Position numbers and translations under genes: made by a program. The notes under the pieces are model-generated. The model was given only the letters and a program-made list of their open reading frames with translations. It was not told the origin of the DNA and made no database searches. Source: an uncultured Pirellulaceae bacterium (GTDB lineage: Bacteria; Planctomycetota; Planctomycetia; Pirellulales; Pirellulaceae). From it: a DNA stretch of 11,943 nt. Location of the stretch: the NCBI GenBank assembly GCA_947259675.1, contig CAMYNE010000037.1, positions 1 to 11,943 on the forward strand. Direction: 5' to 3'. Below, piece by piece: positions 1 to 7,066 of the stretch; the first letter of the stretch is position 1; the number at the start of each line of letters is the position of its first letter.

Positions 1-315
1 CTGCTCGACGGTGAGCCCGGGCAGGGAGAGCATTTCCCGGATTCGTGCCGCCAGGATCATGAACGGTTCCCACAAACACTCGACGAGATCGATCTCGACC
101 TTGCGCGCGAGTTCGTGCACCTGGCTCAAGACGGCGTTTTCGTCAGCGAAGGATGGCACCTGGACGTACGCCGCCAGGCTCTCCCTCACCATGGGGGACA
201 ACGCGGCTTCGGGTTGATCGCCAAGTCCGATCACCCGCGCACCAACCTGGGCCAACCCGCGCGTGAAGTACGGCATCTCCGCCGGAAATCCAGGCGAGAT
301 CATGATGACGTTCAT
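1..315 (-). CDS. ATP-grasp ligase-like protein, N-terminal fragment (cut by window edge)
   Basis: Reading the minus strand from the ATG at 315 gives 105 residues open to the window edge. The product begins MNVIMISPGFPAEMPYFTRG and aligns without gaps to the first ~105 residues of the ATP-grasp protein at 3286-4509. Shared features are the MNVI start, P-x-FP, RGL, GAxV, Y-x-QVPS, the DE-A pair and PG-x-[ST]-VE near residue 100. This is the Rossmann-like pre-ATP-grasp domain that precedes the ATP-binding domain in carboxylate-amine ligases of the carbamoyl-phosphate-synthase/biotin-carboxylase type. The ATP-binding part lies beyond the window. It follows the second minus-strand ATP-grasp gene after 46 bp, so the two are probably cotranscribed. 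No Shine-Dalgarno sequence is evident. The fragment looks richer in G and C than its plus-strand paralogue. The family call rests on the paralogue; the substrate is unknown. Confidence 0.8.
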   Translation of the reverse strand, partial: MNVIMISPGFPAEMPYFTRGLAQVGARVIGLGDQPEAALSPMVRESLAAYVQVPSFADENAVLSQVHELARKVEIDLVECLWEPFMILAARIREMLSLPGLTVEQ

Positions 316-361
316 TTTGTATTCTATGAGTAGGATTATGATTAAGACTAAGGTATTTGGT

Positions 362-1579
362 TCATGCCAGTTCAACTTGGATGGTTTCAATTATTTTCTT
401 CAAAGCATTTTCAACGACTAACGTTTCAGGATGGCGGACAATGATATAGCCTTCGCCTTCGTAGCTGCCACTTGGCGATTGCCCTGGTTCGGGAATCTTT
501 GATTCGACGGCGATCTCGCCCAACGACCTCGCAATCTCCTCCAAGCCATAAACGCGCGAAACACGACCTTCTCCCATGCCGCGCAAATAGGCTGCTCCGA
601 CCGCATACTTTCGCTGAGGAATCTGGAAACGTTCATGGATCACCGACTCGGCCCAAGCCCGATATAAATCGAAATCGTGGGCGTAGGAAATCAAGGTCGT
701 AATCTGTGCACCGGGTGGGCGGGCACCCACTTCTGAAATCGCCACGCTGCCGTCAGCGCGCAAAAACCATTCCATGTGGCTTAACCCGGTCTGCATCCCA
801 AGCGCCGAAAGGGCCGCCTGGGCAATCTGCTTGACCGGTTTGTAATGGGGCGAGTCGAATTCACGTGGAATCGTGACGCACCACTGAATCCATGGCTCAC
901 GAACGACTTCCAAAGGCGCCGGCGAGTAATGGGAAATCGACGACCAGATTAACTGTCCCTTCACGCAAATACTATCGAACGAATGTTCTGTTCCAACAAT
1001 GAACTCTTCGATGACAACGGGATTCCGCGGGCCGGGATTCAAGTGAGCCCAGCACTCGGTCAGTTGTTTGTGGTTTTCGCAGCGGAAGATCCCCATAGCT
1101 CCCGCGCCGTCCGGTGGTTTGACAATCATGGGGAAACCAGTCTGCCTGGCAAAATCCAGGGCGGTTTGAAAGGAATCGGCCAATACATGCTTGGCACAAG
1201 GAAGCCCCGCTTCGCGGAGGACAGACTTCATGACGGATTTATCGCGAAAATTATTGGCTGCCTTTGCCCCCATCCCTGGCACGCCAAGATGGTCTCGAAC
1301 TTCCCCTAAGGAAACCTGGATCTGCTCAAGCATGCCCATGATTCGGTCGATTCCGCCAAATTGACGACCGATCATTTCAACCCCTCGCGAAATCTGTGGT
1401 GTACTGATGTCCTTGATCGCATAATAGGCCGACAGACGGCTTTGAACCTCCGCAGGCAACTTGGTCACTGGATCACAACTAACAAGTCCCACTTGTGCAT
1501 CCGGGACTTTCGTCGCGGCGTCGATAAATCGTTCCGTCGCGTCCATAAAATAAGGGGCGACAAAGATGACTTTTTTCAT
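362..1579 (-). CDS. ATP-grasp domain carboxylate-amine ligase-like protein
   Basis: This is a 405-residue, three-part ATP-grasp enzyme. Residues ~1-105 form a pre-ATP-grasp domain. The linker FRDKSVMKSVLREAGLPCAK (111-130) is typical of carbamoyl-phosphate-synthase-like and L-amino-acid-ligase-like proteins. The ATP-grasp core follows: Lys154 in IVKP, a Gly-rich loop DGAGAMG (157-163), the VIEEFI hinge (189-194) that normally binds adenine, and metal-binding Glu270 and Glu283 in HMEW and SEVGARPPG. The Asn usual after the last Glu (E-x-N) is replaced by Gly285, a change shared with the 3286-4509 protein. Known members activate a carboxylate as an acyl-phosphate and join it to an amine, making dipeptides or other amides; the substrate here cannot be read. 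There is no signal peptide, so it is probably cytosolic. It diverges from glgA across a 163-bp gap and leads a minus-strand pair. The ATG at 1579 is the natural start of the beta-strand MKKVIFVAP. Confidence 0.88.
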   Translation of the reverse strand: MKKVIFVAPYFMDATERFIDAATKVPDAQVGLVSCDPVTKLPAEVQSRLSAYYAIKDISTPQISRGVEMIGRQFGGIDRIMGMLEQIQVSLGEVRDHLGVPGMGAKAANNFRDKSVMKSVLREAGLPCAKHVLADSFQTALDFARQTGFPMIVKPPDGAGAMGIFRCENHKQLTECWAHLNPGPRNPVVIEEFIVGTEHSFDSICVKGQLIWSSISHYSPAPLEVVREPWIQWCVTIPREFDSPHYKPVKQIAQAALSALGMQTGLSHMEWFLRADGSVAISEVGARPPGAQITTLISYAHDFDLYRAWAESVIHERFQIPQRKYAVGAAYLRGMGEGRVSRVYGLEEIARSLGEIAVESKIPEPGQSPSGSYEGEGYIIVRHPETLVVENALKKIIETIQVELA

Positions 1580-1587
1580 TCGTCGAC

Positions 1588-1603
1588 TAATCTAACTAGA
1601 TTA
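1588..1603. promoter_or_regulatory. Short perfect inverted repeat, possible operator
   Basis: TAATCTA-AC-TAGATTA is a perfect 7-bp dyad with a 2-bp centre. It lies 9 bp upstream of the minus-strand ATP-grasp start and downstream of a TATAAT-like box, so it would fall in the 5' leader. A repressor site is plausible, but no regulator is encoded in the window. Confidence 0.3.
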
Positions 1604-1613
1604 TGCTTGTCCA

Positions 1614-1619
1614 TTATAA
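1614..1619 (-). promoter_or_regulatory. Candidate -10 box for the minus-strand ATP-grasp genes
   Basis: A TATAAT-type hexamer occurs in the short palindrome ATTATAAT, about 35 bp upstream of the ATG at 1579. No convincing -35 hexamer is found at the right distance on the minus strand, so this is only a weak sigma-70-type candidate. Confidence 0.22.
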
Positions 1620-1652
1620 TGTCTTGTTGATCCGTTCACGAAATGGGAAGCA

Positions 1653-1726
1653 GTGTAGCAACAATTGTCTCAATTGTTTGAGCATTACTCGGTGTTGCAC
1701 TGCAATTGGGACAATTGCAACTACAC
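1653..1726. repeat. Foldback (MITE-like) element in the divergent glgA/ATP-grasp intergenic region
   Basis: The arm at 1653-1676 starts GTGTAGCAACAATTG; the reverse complement of 1703-1726 starts GTGTAGTTGCAATTG. The two 24-nt arms match at 20 positions and are joined by 26 nt. The element ends 16 bp before the glgA start codon, so it would lie in the glgA leader or promoter. Its size and terminal matching suit a small non-autonomous element or a structured leader; no ORF is present. Confidence 0.65.
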
Positions 1727-1742
1727 TAAAAACAAACTAATT

Positions 1743-3142
1743 ATGAATATCTGCTTCGTAACTTCCGAATTTGCTCCGTATGCCAAAGTTGGTGGTTTGG
1801 CTGACGTTTCCTCAGCCCTTCCGGCTGCACTTCATCGGGCGGGTCACAAGGTTCGGTTAATTGTACCGTACTATCGTGACTTGAAAGTCTCTGAGGAGCT
1901 AACTGAACCGATCGAGGAACTGGCCAATATCACGATAGATGCTGGACCCGAAAAACTTACCTTTCATGGTTATCGTTGTCCGTATCCTCAAACTCAAGAC
2001 CCGGCGGACGGTCCTGAATTAATTTTGATCAAATGCGACGAACTTTTTGACCGGAAAGGGATCTATGGCGACAGTTCAGACGAATTTTTGCGATTTCTTT
2101 TGCTTTCGCGTGCGGGAATCGAAATCTGCCAGCGATTCCAGTGGGCACCAGACATCTTTCACTGCAACGACTGGCAAACCGCATTGATCCCCCTCCTGTT
2201 GCGGTCCGTCTACGATTGGGATGGCCTGTTTAATGACTCGAGGACTGTGCTGACGATTCACAACCTCGCGTATCAGGGCGTCTTCGCGAGCCAGGCGCTC
2301 GACGACCTGTCGCTGGACGGCGACGCCCACCCATAACCACAGTCAGCCCAACCTATGCAAAACAGATTCAAACAAGTGCTTATGGTGTCGGTCTGGAAAA
2401 CGAATTGTTAACTCGCCAAGATGACTTGCATGGAATTCTAAACGGCATCGACAACCTGGAATGGAACCCCGAAACCGATTCGCTGATTCCATTCCAGTTT
2501 TCGGTCAACGACTTGAAACCTAAACTGGAAAACAAGCGGCATTTGTTGACCGAGATGGGAGTGGATGGTGATATCACAGCCCCAACCCTTGGTATCGTCA
2601 GTCGGCTTACCAGCCAAAAGGGGTTCGATTTAATGTTCGACGTTTTCCCGGGACTTCTCCAGCGTTGTGAGTTGCGGCTGGTCGTGTTGGGTAGCGGCCA
2701 ACAGAAGTACGTGGACTTTTTCAGCGAACTTCGCCGGCAATATCCCGATAAAGTCGGCTTCTATCACGGCTTCAGCAACGAAGTCGCCCATTTGGTCGAA
2801 GCCGGCAGTGACATGTTTTTGATGCCGTCACAATATGAACCATGCGGCTTGAATCAAATGTACAGTCAAGCTTATGGAACCGTTCCGATCGTTCGAAAAA
2901 CGGGTGGACTGGCCGATACGGTTCAACAATACGATCCACAAACCGGAGACGGTACGGGATTCGTTTTTGAGCACTTTACATCAACCGGTTTGCGATGGGC
3001 GATCAATTTCGCGCTCGACGTATTTGAAGATCCCCGACAATGGCAACAAGTCGTAGTAAACGGCATGCAAAAGGATTTTTCCTGGCGGACTCAGGCCGAA
3101 CAATATTCAAAACTTTATGCCCAAACCCTCCAGCATTCATAA
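1743..3142 (+). pseudogene. glgA: Glycogen/starch synthase (GT5), broken by internal deletion and frameshift
   Basis: The gene would use ADP-glucose to extend alpha-1,4-glucan. The first part (1743-2336, 197 aa) starts MNICFVTSEFAPYAKVGGLA with the ADP-glucose-binding K-x-G-G-L motif, continues through HCNDWQTALIP and TIHNLAYQGVF, then runs into a TAA at 2334. The second part is in another frame (about 2333-3142). It opens at ITTVSPTYAKQIQT and contains GILNGID, SRLTSQKG and the catalytic EPCGL followed by RKTGGLADTV, ending at a normal C-terminus. In intact GlgA proteins about 25-28 residues separate YQG-x-F-(x)n and the ITTVSPTYA block, including the FLKAG-x-x-YAD segment. These are absent, so roughly 70-80 nt (a length of 3n+1) appear deleted. 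Each part is well conserved, so the break is recent or is an assembly error. The ATG at 1743 is chosen because family homology begins there; upstream lies the foldback element and no clear ribosome-binding site. Confidence 0.88.
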
Positions 3143-3218
3143 GGATGAAGATGAAAAACTGTTGGCGAATCTGTCGCAGACTCGCATCGGCTCGCCGCGG
3201 CGGACTGATCTACGGTAG
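3117..3218 (+). other. Small ORF overlapping the glgA 3' end (doubtful)
   Basis: An ATG at 3117, inside the last codons of glgA, opens a 33-codon frame (MPKPSSIHKDEDEKLLANLS...) ending with TAG at 3216-3218. Its charged, protein-like composition could mean a small coupled gene or the surviving start of a lost gene. I do not recognise it, and such a short frame can occur by chance. The rest of the 143-bp gap before the next gene holds only a perfect 10-bp palindrome, CGCCGCGGCG, at 3193-3202. Confidence 0.15.
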
Positions 3219-3273
3219 ACTGACATCAATTTTTAGTGAAGCAAATCACGAACATCAACAAAACTTGGTTTCA

Positions 3274-3279
3274 AGGTGA
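3274..3279 (+). promoter_or_regulatory. Shine-Dalgarno for the plus-strand ATP-grasp gene
   Basis: AGGTGA lies 6 nt upstream of the ATG at 3286. It is one of the few clear ribosome-binding sites here and supports that start. Confidence 0.5.
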
Positions 3280-3285
3280 CTATCA

Positions 3286-4509
3286 ATGAACGTTATTTTC
3301 GTCGAACCTGCGTTTCCGGATAACCAACGCGAATTCGTTCGTGGCTTGGTTGAAACGGGCGCGACCGTCGTCGCGATTGGCGAATCCAGTCAAGATTCAC
3401 TTGACGGGCAACTTCTTGATTGGCTGTATGAATATATTCAGGTTCCTTCTGTTTGTGACGAAGATGCGATGATTCGCGCCGTCAAATTGGTGCAAAGCAA
3501 AATGTGGGTCGACCGGCTCGAAGCTACCATCGAAGCTCATATTATACCGGTCGCGAATGTGAGAGCGGCGTGTACGATCCCTGGAGTTTCAGTTGAGGCC
3601 TCTTTTCTTTGCCGAGACAAGCCAGCAATGAAACAGGTCTTACGTGACGCTGAAATTCCCTGCGCGCAATCGCTTGGCAGCGCTGACGCAAATGAGATCA
3701 GGCAGTTTGCCAAAGATGTGGGTTTCCCCTTGATCGTCAAACCGCGAACCGGCGCGGGCGCATCGGGAACTTTCAAAGTCACCAGCGAAAACGAACTCAG
3801 CGCCGCGCTCAGCCAGTTGCAGGTTGGACAAGGTGGCGATGTGGCGGTCGAAGAATTTATTGAAGGGCACGAAGGGTTTTATGATACGATTACGGTCGAC
3901 GGTCAAATCGTGCTTGAATTCATCACGCACTATTATCCCAACGTTTTGGAAGCGATGCGGCAACGTTGGATTTCGCCTCAATTCGTCACAACGAATCGAA
4001 TCGATTCGGTAGACGATTATCAAGAAGTGAAGGAAATGGGCCGACAGGTGATCGAAGCTCTGAAGATTGGAACTTCAGCGACTCATATGGAATGGTTTTT
4101 CGGCCCCAAGGGTTTGACGTTTTCAGAAATTGGTTGCCGTCCGCCAGGGGTCAGAGCCTGGGATCTGCATAACATTGCCAACGACATTGATCTTTATCAT
4201 CAATGGGCGCTGGCGGTAACACACGGACATACAACTGCAACGCCGTCACGTCAATTCAGCGCCGGGATCATTGCCCTTCGTCCGGATCGCGATGGACACA
4301 TATCCGGCTACAGCGGGGCGGAAGATATTCAAAAAAGATACGGCGAGTGGATTACCGACTTCCATTTGCCTTCCGAAGGAACGCCAACACAGGGTGTCGA
4401 GGGAGGCTACATGGCCAACGCCTGGATCCGCATGAAGCACCCGGATTACGATCACTTGCGAAATATGCTGGATGATGTAGGAAGGACAGTCAAAGTTTAT
4501 GCGCGTTAG
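3286..4509 (+). CDS. ATP-grasp domain carboxylate-amine ligase-like protein (paralogue)
   Basis: This is a 407-residue ATP-grasp enzyme with the same order as the minus-strand copies. Residues 1-105 are the pre-ATP-grasp domain, with strong ungapped similarity to the gene cut at the window edge. CRDKPAMKQVLRDAEIPCAQ (109-128) is the linker. Lys152 lies in LIVKP, with the Gly-rich loop RTGAGASG at 154-161. VAVEEFIEG (187-195) is the nucleotide hinge. Glu269 (THMEW) and Glu281 (SEIGCRPPG) are metal ligands, with Gly283 where Asn is common. A C-terminal region of ~100 residues includes GGYMANAWIRMKHP, matching GYIIVRHP of the other copy. It probably ligates a carboxylate to an amine in the cytosol using ATP; the substrate is unknown. 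It follows broken glgA by 143 bp and precedes the S51-like/esterase pair by 325 bp on the same strand. Confidence 0.88.
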   Translation: MNVIFVEPAFPDNQREFVRGLVETGATVVAIGESSQDSLDGQLLDWLYEYIQVPSVCDEDAMIRAVKLVQSKMWVDRLEATIEAHIIPVANVRAACTIPGVSVEASFLCRDKPAMKQVLRDAEIPCAQSLGSADANEIRQFAKDVGFPLIVKPRTGAGASGTFKVTSENELSAALSQLQVGQGGDVAVEEFIEGHEGFYDTITVDGQIVLEFITHYYPNVLEAMRQRWISPQFVTTNRIDSVDDYQEVKEMGRQVIEALKIGTSATHMEWFFGPKGLTFSEIGCRPPGVRAWDLHNIANDIDLYHQWALAVTHGHTTATPSRQFSAGIIALRPDRDGHISGYSGAEDIQKRYGEWITDFHLPSEGTPTQGVEGGYMANAWIRMKHPDYDHLRNMLDDVGRTVKVYAR

Positions 4510-4634
4510 ATTTAGCCGCTGTTATTGCCTTCGTTTGAAATACATCGTATTGTCGAAATTCCGCATAGTGAGAGTCCAGCTTTACAACTCATGCGTAACT
4601 CGGGATGAATCAAACGCGTCTGTCGAGGCGAAGG

Positions 4635-4723
4635 AATAATTAATTGCGAATGGTGAATTGTGAGTTGTTAATGAGCACAAGACCAATTAATAAATCACCA
4701 TTCACAATTCACCATTAATTATT
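4635..4723. repeat. AT-rich foldback repeat (MITE-like) between ATP-grasp and S51-like genes
   Basis: The ends AATAATTAAT (from 4635) and ATTAATTATT (to 4723) are exact inverted copies. The arms continue with GGTGAATTGTGA-type words read inward from both sides; they are imperfect and ~38 nt each, with a ~13-nt centre. Alternating GAATGGTGAATTGTGA words are typical of dispersed palindromic intergenic repeats in many bacteria. It sits inside the presumed operon, so it could shape RNA processing or attenuate transcription. The remaining flanks of this 325-bp gap (4510-4634, 4724-4834) show no gene apart from a very short frame before 4835. Confidence 0.7.
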
Positions 4724-4834
4724 TGTCCGGATGATCCCTAGCTTCGACTTGTCAACTTGTTATGCTTCGGTTGAACATCCAGATTGAAACAATGGCAGCT
4801 GGAAGCACCGACGACGAATTAGACGAGAATCTGC

Positions 4835-5779
4835 ATGTCCGACAATGAGCGACAATTAGTCTTGCTTGGCCCGCAGCCCCAATATGCATCTCTGCAAACC
4901 GCCCTCGCGGAGCTTCATTTAGAATCGCCTGTCGCGTTAATTACAGCGGGTTGGGAAACCGACGAGAATGACGATCATCAACTGAAACAAGCCATTGGCG
5001 TCGAAGCCATCAATCTCAACCTGTTTGCTCGGACGGAGCAATTGTTTGCGGATGATTCAGAGTTGATTCAGACTTTACAAGCCCGGCAGGATGAGCTGCG
5101 ACATTTGCGAGATGCCTACAATGATCGTCTGAGTCACTTATTGAAAGCGGCGCGGCAGATGATTCGCCGGAAGGATACTTTGGTAAACCTCGATCCTGAG
5201 CGAGAATCGGCGATCGAAATGGTACGTCAACTTGACCGCCAATATTTTGTTCGTACCAGCCAGATCAACGATCAATACGAAGAACGACTTCAAACATCGA
5301 CTCGACAGTTCGTCGTCCAGCATCGAGGTGAAATCGCTAGACTCTTGAATCGAGTCAACGCGATTTTGATTGCCGGTGGGCACGTAGCAATTATTTTGAA
5401 TCGGTTAAAAATATTTGGCATCTTGGAAATGCGACCCGATCTCCCCATTATCGCCTGGTCTGGTGGCGCGATGGCACTCTCGGATCAAGTCGTCTTTTTC
5501 CACGACTCGCCCCCTCAAGGTCCCGGCGATGCGGAAGTCCTGAGAGCTGGCATGAGCCTGTTCCATGATGTGTTGCCCTTGCCGGACGCGAAATCACGGC
5601 TCAACCTGGACGATCAGGCTCGCGTCGAACTGTTTGCTCGTCGATTCAACTTGTTCAAGTGTGTTATCTTTGATGAACAGACCATCCTTAAACGACAAAA
5701 CGGGGGTTGGGAGGTTAAGGGCCAGGGGCCGGTGACACGGCTGGGCGAATCAGGCCGTGTACTGGAGTTTGACTCATGA
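4835..5779 (+). CDS. Peptidase S51 / class I glutamine amidotransferase-like protein with long helical insertion
   Basis: The 314-residue protein has parts of a peptidase-E/cyanophycinase-type fold. An N-terminal strand (QLVLLGPQP) leads to ALITAGWETDE (34-44). ILIAGGHVAIILNRLKIFGI (177-196) resembles the family's GGN-x-x-x-L strand-helix, and PIIAWSGGAMAL (204-215) is a nucleophile elbow with candidate Ser209. His223 (FFHDSP) and His244 are possible general bases. Between ~62 and ~175 lies a strongly helical, heptad-like, charge-rich insertion not expected in the ~230-residue S51 peptidases, perhaps a dimerising coiled coil or substrate lid. There is no signal peptide, so it is probably cytosolic. 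It could hydrolyse a peptide or isopeptide bond, or be an amidotransferase-like domain without that activity. The stop overlaps the next start (ATGA), implying translational coupling to the esterase. Family assignment is by motif only; specificity is unknown. Confidence 0.72.
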   Translation: MSDNERQLVLLGPQPQYASLQTALAELHLESPVALITAGWETDENDDHQLKQAIGVEAINLNLFARTEQLFADDSELIQTLQARQDELRHLRDAYNDRLSHLLKAARQMIRRKDTLVNLDPERESAIEMVRQLDRQYFVRTSQINDQYEERLQTSTRQFVVQHRGEIARLLNRVNAILIAGGHVAIILNRLKIFGILEMRPDLPIIAWSGGAMALSDQVVFFHDSPPQGPGDAEVLRAGMSLFHDVLPLPDAKSRLNLDDQARVELFARRFNLFKCVIFDEQTILKRQNGGWEVKGQGPVTRLGESGRVLEFDS

Positions 5780-6912
5780 TCACGTCTCCATTGTTTGACA
5801 AACTCGACGCCAACGCGACTCGGGAAGACATCAAACGCATTATTAAGGAACACTCGTTTCCGCTGGTCGAAGATACCATCGTGACGTTTGTTTATGTGGG
5901 GGCGGCTGACAAAGTCGAGTTGCGCCACTGGATCTATGGTTTGCCTTCAAGTCTGCCGTTGACGCGACTGGGACATACAAATGTCTGGTATCGCGCGATG
6001 GAATTTCCAACTCGTTCGCGAATCGAGTACAAGTTTGGTGTAATTCGTGGCGGTCACGAGAAATGGATTTTCGATCCACTCAATGGCAACGTGGCTTATG
6101 ATCCATTTGGTGGAAATTCGGTTGTTCACTGCCGCGATTACGTCGATCCCGAGTGGTCTTACGAAATCCCGGAAGTCGCTCAAGGCCGCTTTGAAGACGT
6201 TGAGATCGACAGTTATGTGTTCGGCGACCGTCGCAAAGTGCGCGTGTATATTCCTGCGAAGTACAGGGACTATCGTCGTTATCGCTTGCTCGTCGTCCAC
6301 GACGGTGACGACTACGTGCGCTTTTCCCGGTTGAACCATGTGCTGGATAACTTGATCGCTCGCAACGAAATTCCTCCAATGATTGTGGCGCTTTCAAATC
6401 CGCACGATCGACTTCGTGAGTACGCCAATGACCGGCGACACGCTCGGCATATCGTGGAAGAACTGATTCCTGCGCTGCAACGTTGTTATCCGCTGATCAC
6501 CGAATCTTCCGGTCGTTGTATCATGGGGGCAAGTTTTGGGGCCGTGGCTGCGCTGTCAACGGCTTGGCATTATCCTGAAGTATTCGATTCCATACTGGTT
6601 CAATCGGGCTCATTTGCGTTTACCGATATCGGCGACCATTCGCGTAGCCCCGTGTTCGATCCGGTCGTCGCCTTCATGAATCAGTTTCGCGAAGACCCGA
6701 AGCAGCCCGCGAAGCAGATATTTGTCAGCTGCGGCGTCTACGAATCGTTGATTTACGAGAACAGGTCGATGGTTCCGTTTTTGAGATCCCACGGAATCAC
6801 CGCCAAATTTGTGGAAGCCTATGACGGGCACAACTGGGAGAACTGGCGAAATCGCCTGCGAGCCGGATTAACCTGGCTGTTTCCGGGTCCCCTGTGGGTA
6901 ACGTATATGTAG
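5776..6912 (+). CDS. Fes-like esterase: N-terminal E-set domain plus esterase-D (alpha/beta hydrolase) domain
   Basis: The 378-residue, two-domain hydrolase resembles enterochelin-esterase-type proteins. Residues ~30-120 look like an E-set/CBM48-like beta-sandwich (VYVGAADKVELR, TNVWYRAMEFP, KFGVIRGGHEKWIFDPLN). Residues ~150-370 form the esterase-D fold: LLVVHDGDDY (171-180), the nucleophile elbow GASFG with Ser253, the acid region CGVYESLIYENR (319-330; Glu323 or Glu328), and the catalytic His352 in DGHNWENWR, the usual Fes-type signature. Relatives hydrolyse esters such as those of siderophores, but no siderophore genes are present, so the substrate is open. It lacks a signal peptide and is probably cytosolic. 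Its ATG overlaps the preceding stop by 4 bp. Ester cleavage next to amide-forming ligases suggests processing of a shared product. Confidence 0.85.
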   Translation: MITSPLFDKLDANATREDIKRIIKEHSFPLVEDTIVTFVYVGAADKVELRHWIYGLPSSLPLTRLGHTNVWYRAMEFPTRSRIEYKFGVIRGGHEKWIFDPLNGNVAYDPFGGNSVVHCRDYVDPEWSYEIPEVAQGRFEDVEIDSYVFGDRRKVRVYIPAKYRDYRRYRLLVVHDGDDYVRFSRLNHVLDNLIARNEIPPMIVALSNPHDRLREYANDRRHARHIVEELIPALQRCYPLITESSGRCIMGASFGAVAALSTAWHYPEVFDSILVQSGSFAFTDIGDHSRSPVFDPVVAFMNQFREDPKQPAKQIFVSCGVYESLIYENRSMVPFLRSHGITAKFVEAYDGHNWENWRNRLRAGLTWLFPGPLWVTYM

Positions 6913-6989
6913 CCCACGATTCATCAGAAAGTCTGTGCCCTTTTGTCAGAACTCGAAGTAGAATCAATTACAGAACATTTCCTCAGAAC

Positions 6990-7039
6990 GTAGGACGGAT
7001 TGTTTACCGCCCTGTCCGCGTGAGACGGACCCGCCCTAC
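6990..7039. repeat. Nested foldback repeat between the two esterase genes
   Basis: GTAGGACGG (6990-6998) pairs with CCGCCCTAC (7031-7039) with one mismatch. Inside it GTCCG (7014-7018) pairs with CGGAC (7026-7030). The GTAGG-CGGGTCCGTCT wording is the style of dispersed intergenic repeats. It is the only notable structure in the 154-bp gap and has no trailing T-run, so it is not a clear terminator. Confidence 0.5.
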
Positions 7040-7066
7040 TTCGAAAACCATGACTTACAATTTCAC

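Noticed and set aside
1665..1742. Extended N-terminus for glgA starting at 1665
   Set aside because: Family homology begins exactly at the ATG at 1743, and the upstream codons are the foldback repeat.
2280..2405. Programmed ribosomal frameshifting in glgA
   Set aside because: No slippery heptamer is apparent, and about 25 conserved residues are missing, which frameshifting cannot explain.
5776..6912. Siderophore (enterobactin) utilisation locus based on the Fes-like esterase
   Set aside because: No siderophore synthesis, transport or iron-regulated elements are present, and the neighbours are ATP-grasp and S51-like genes.
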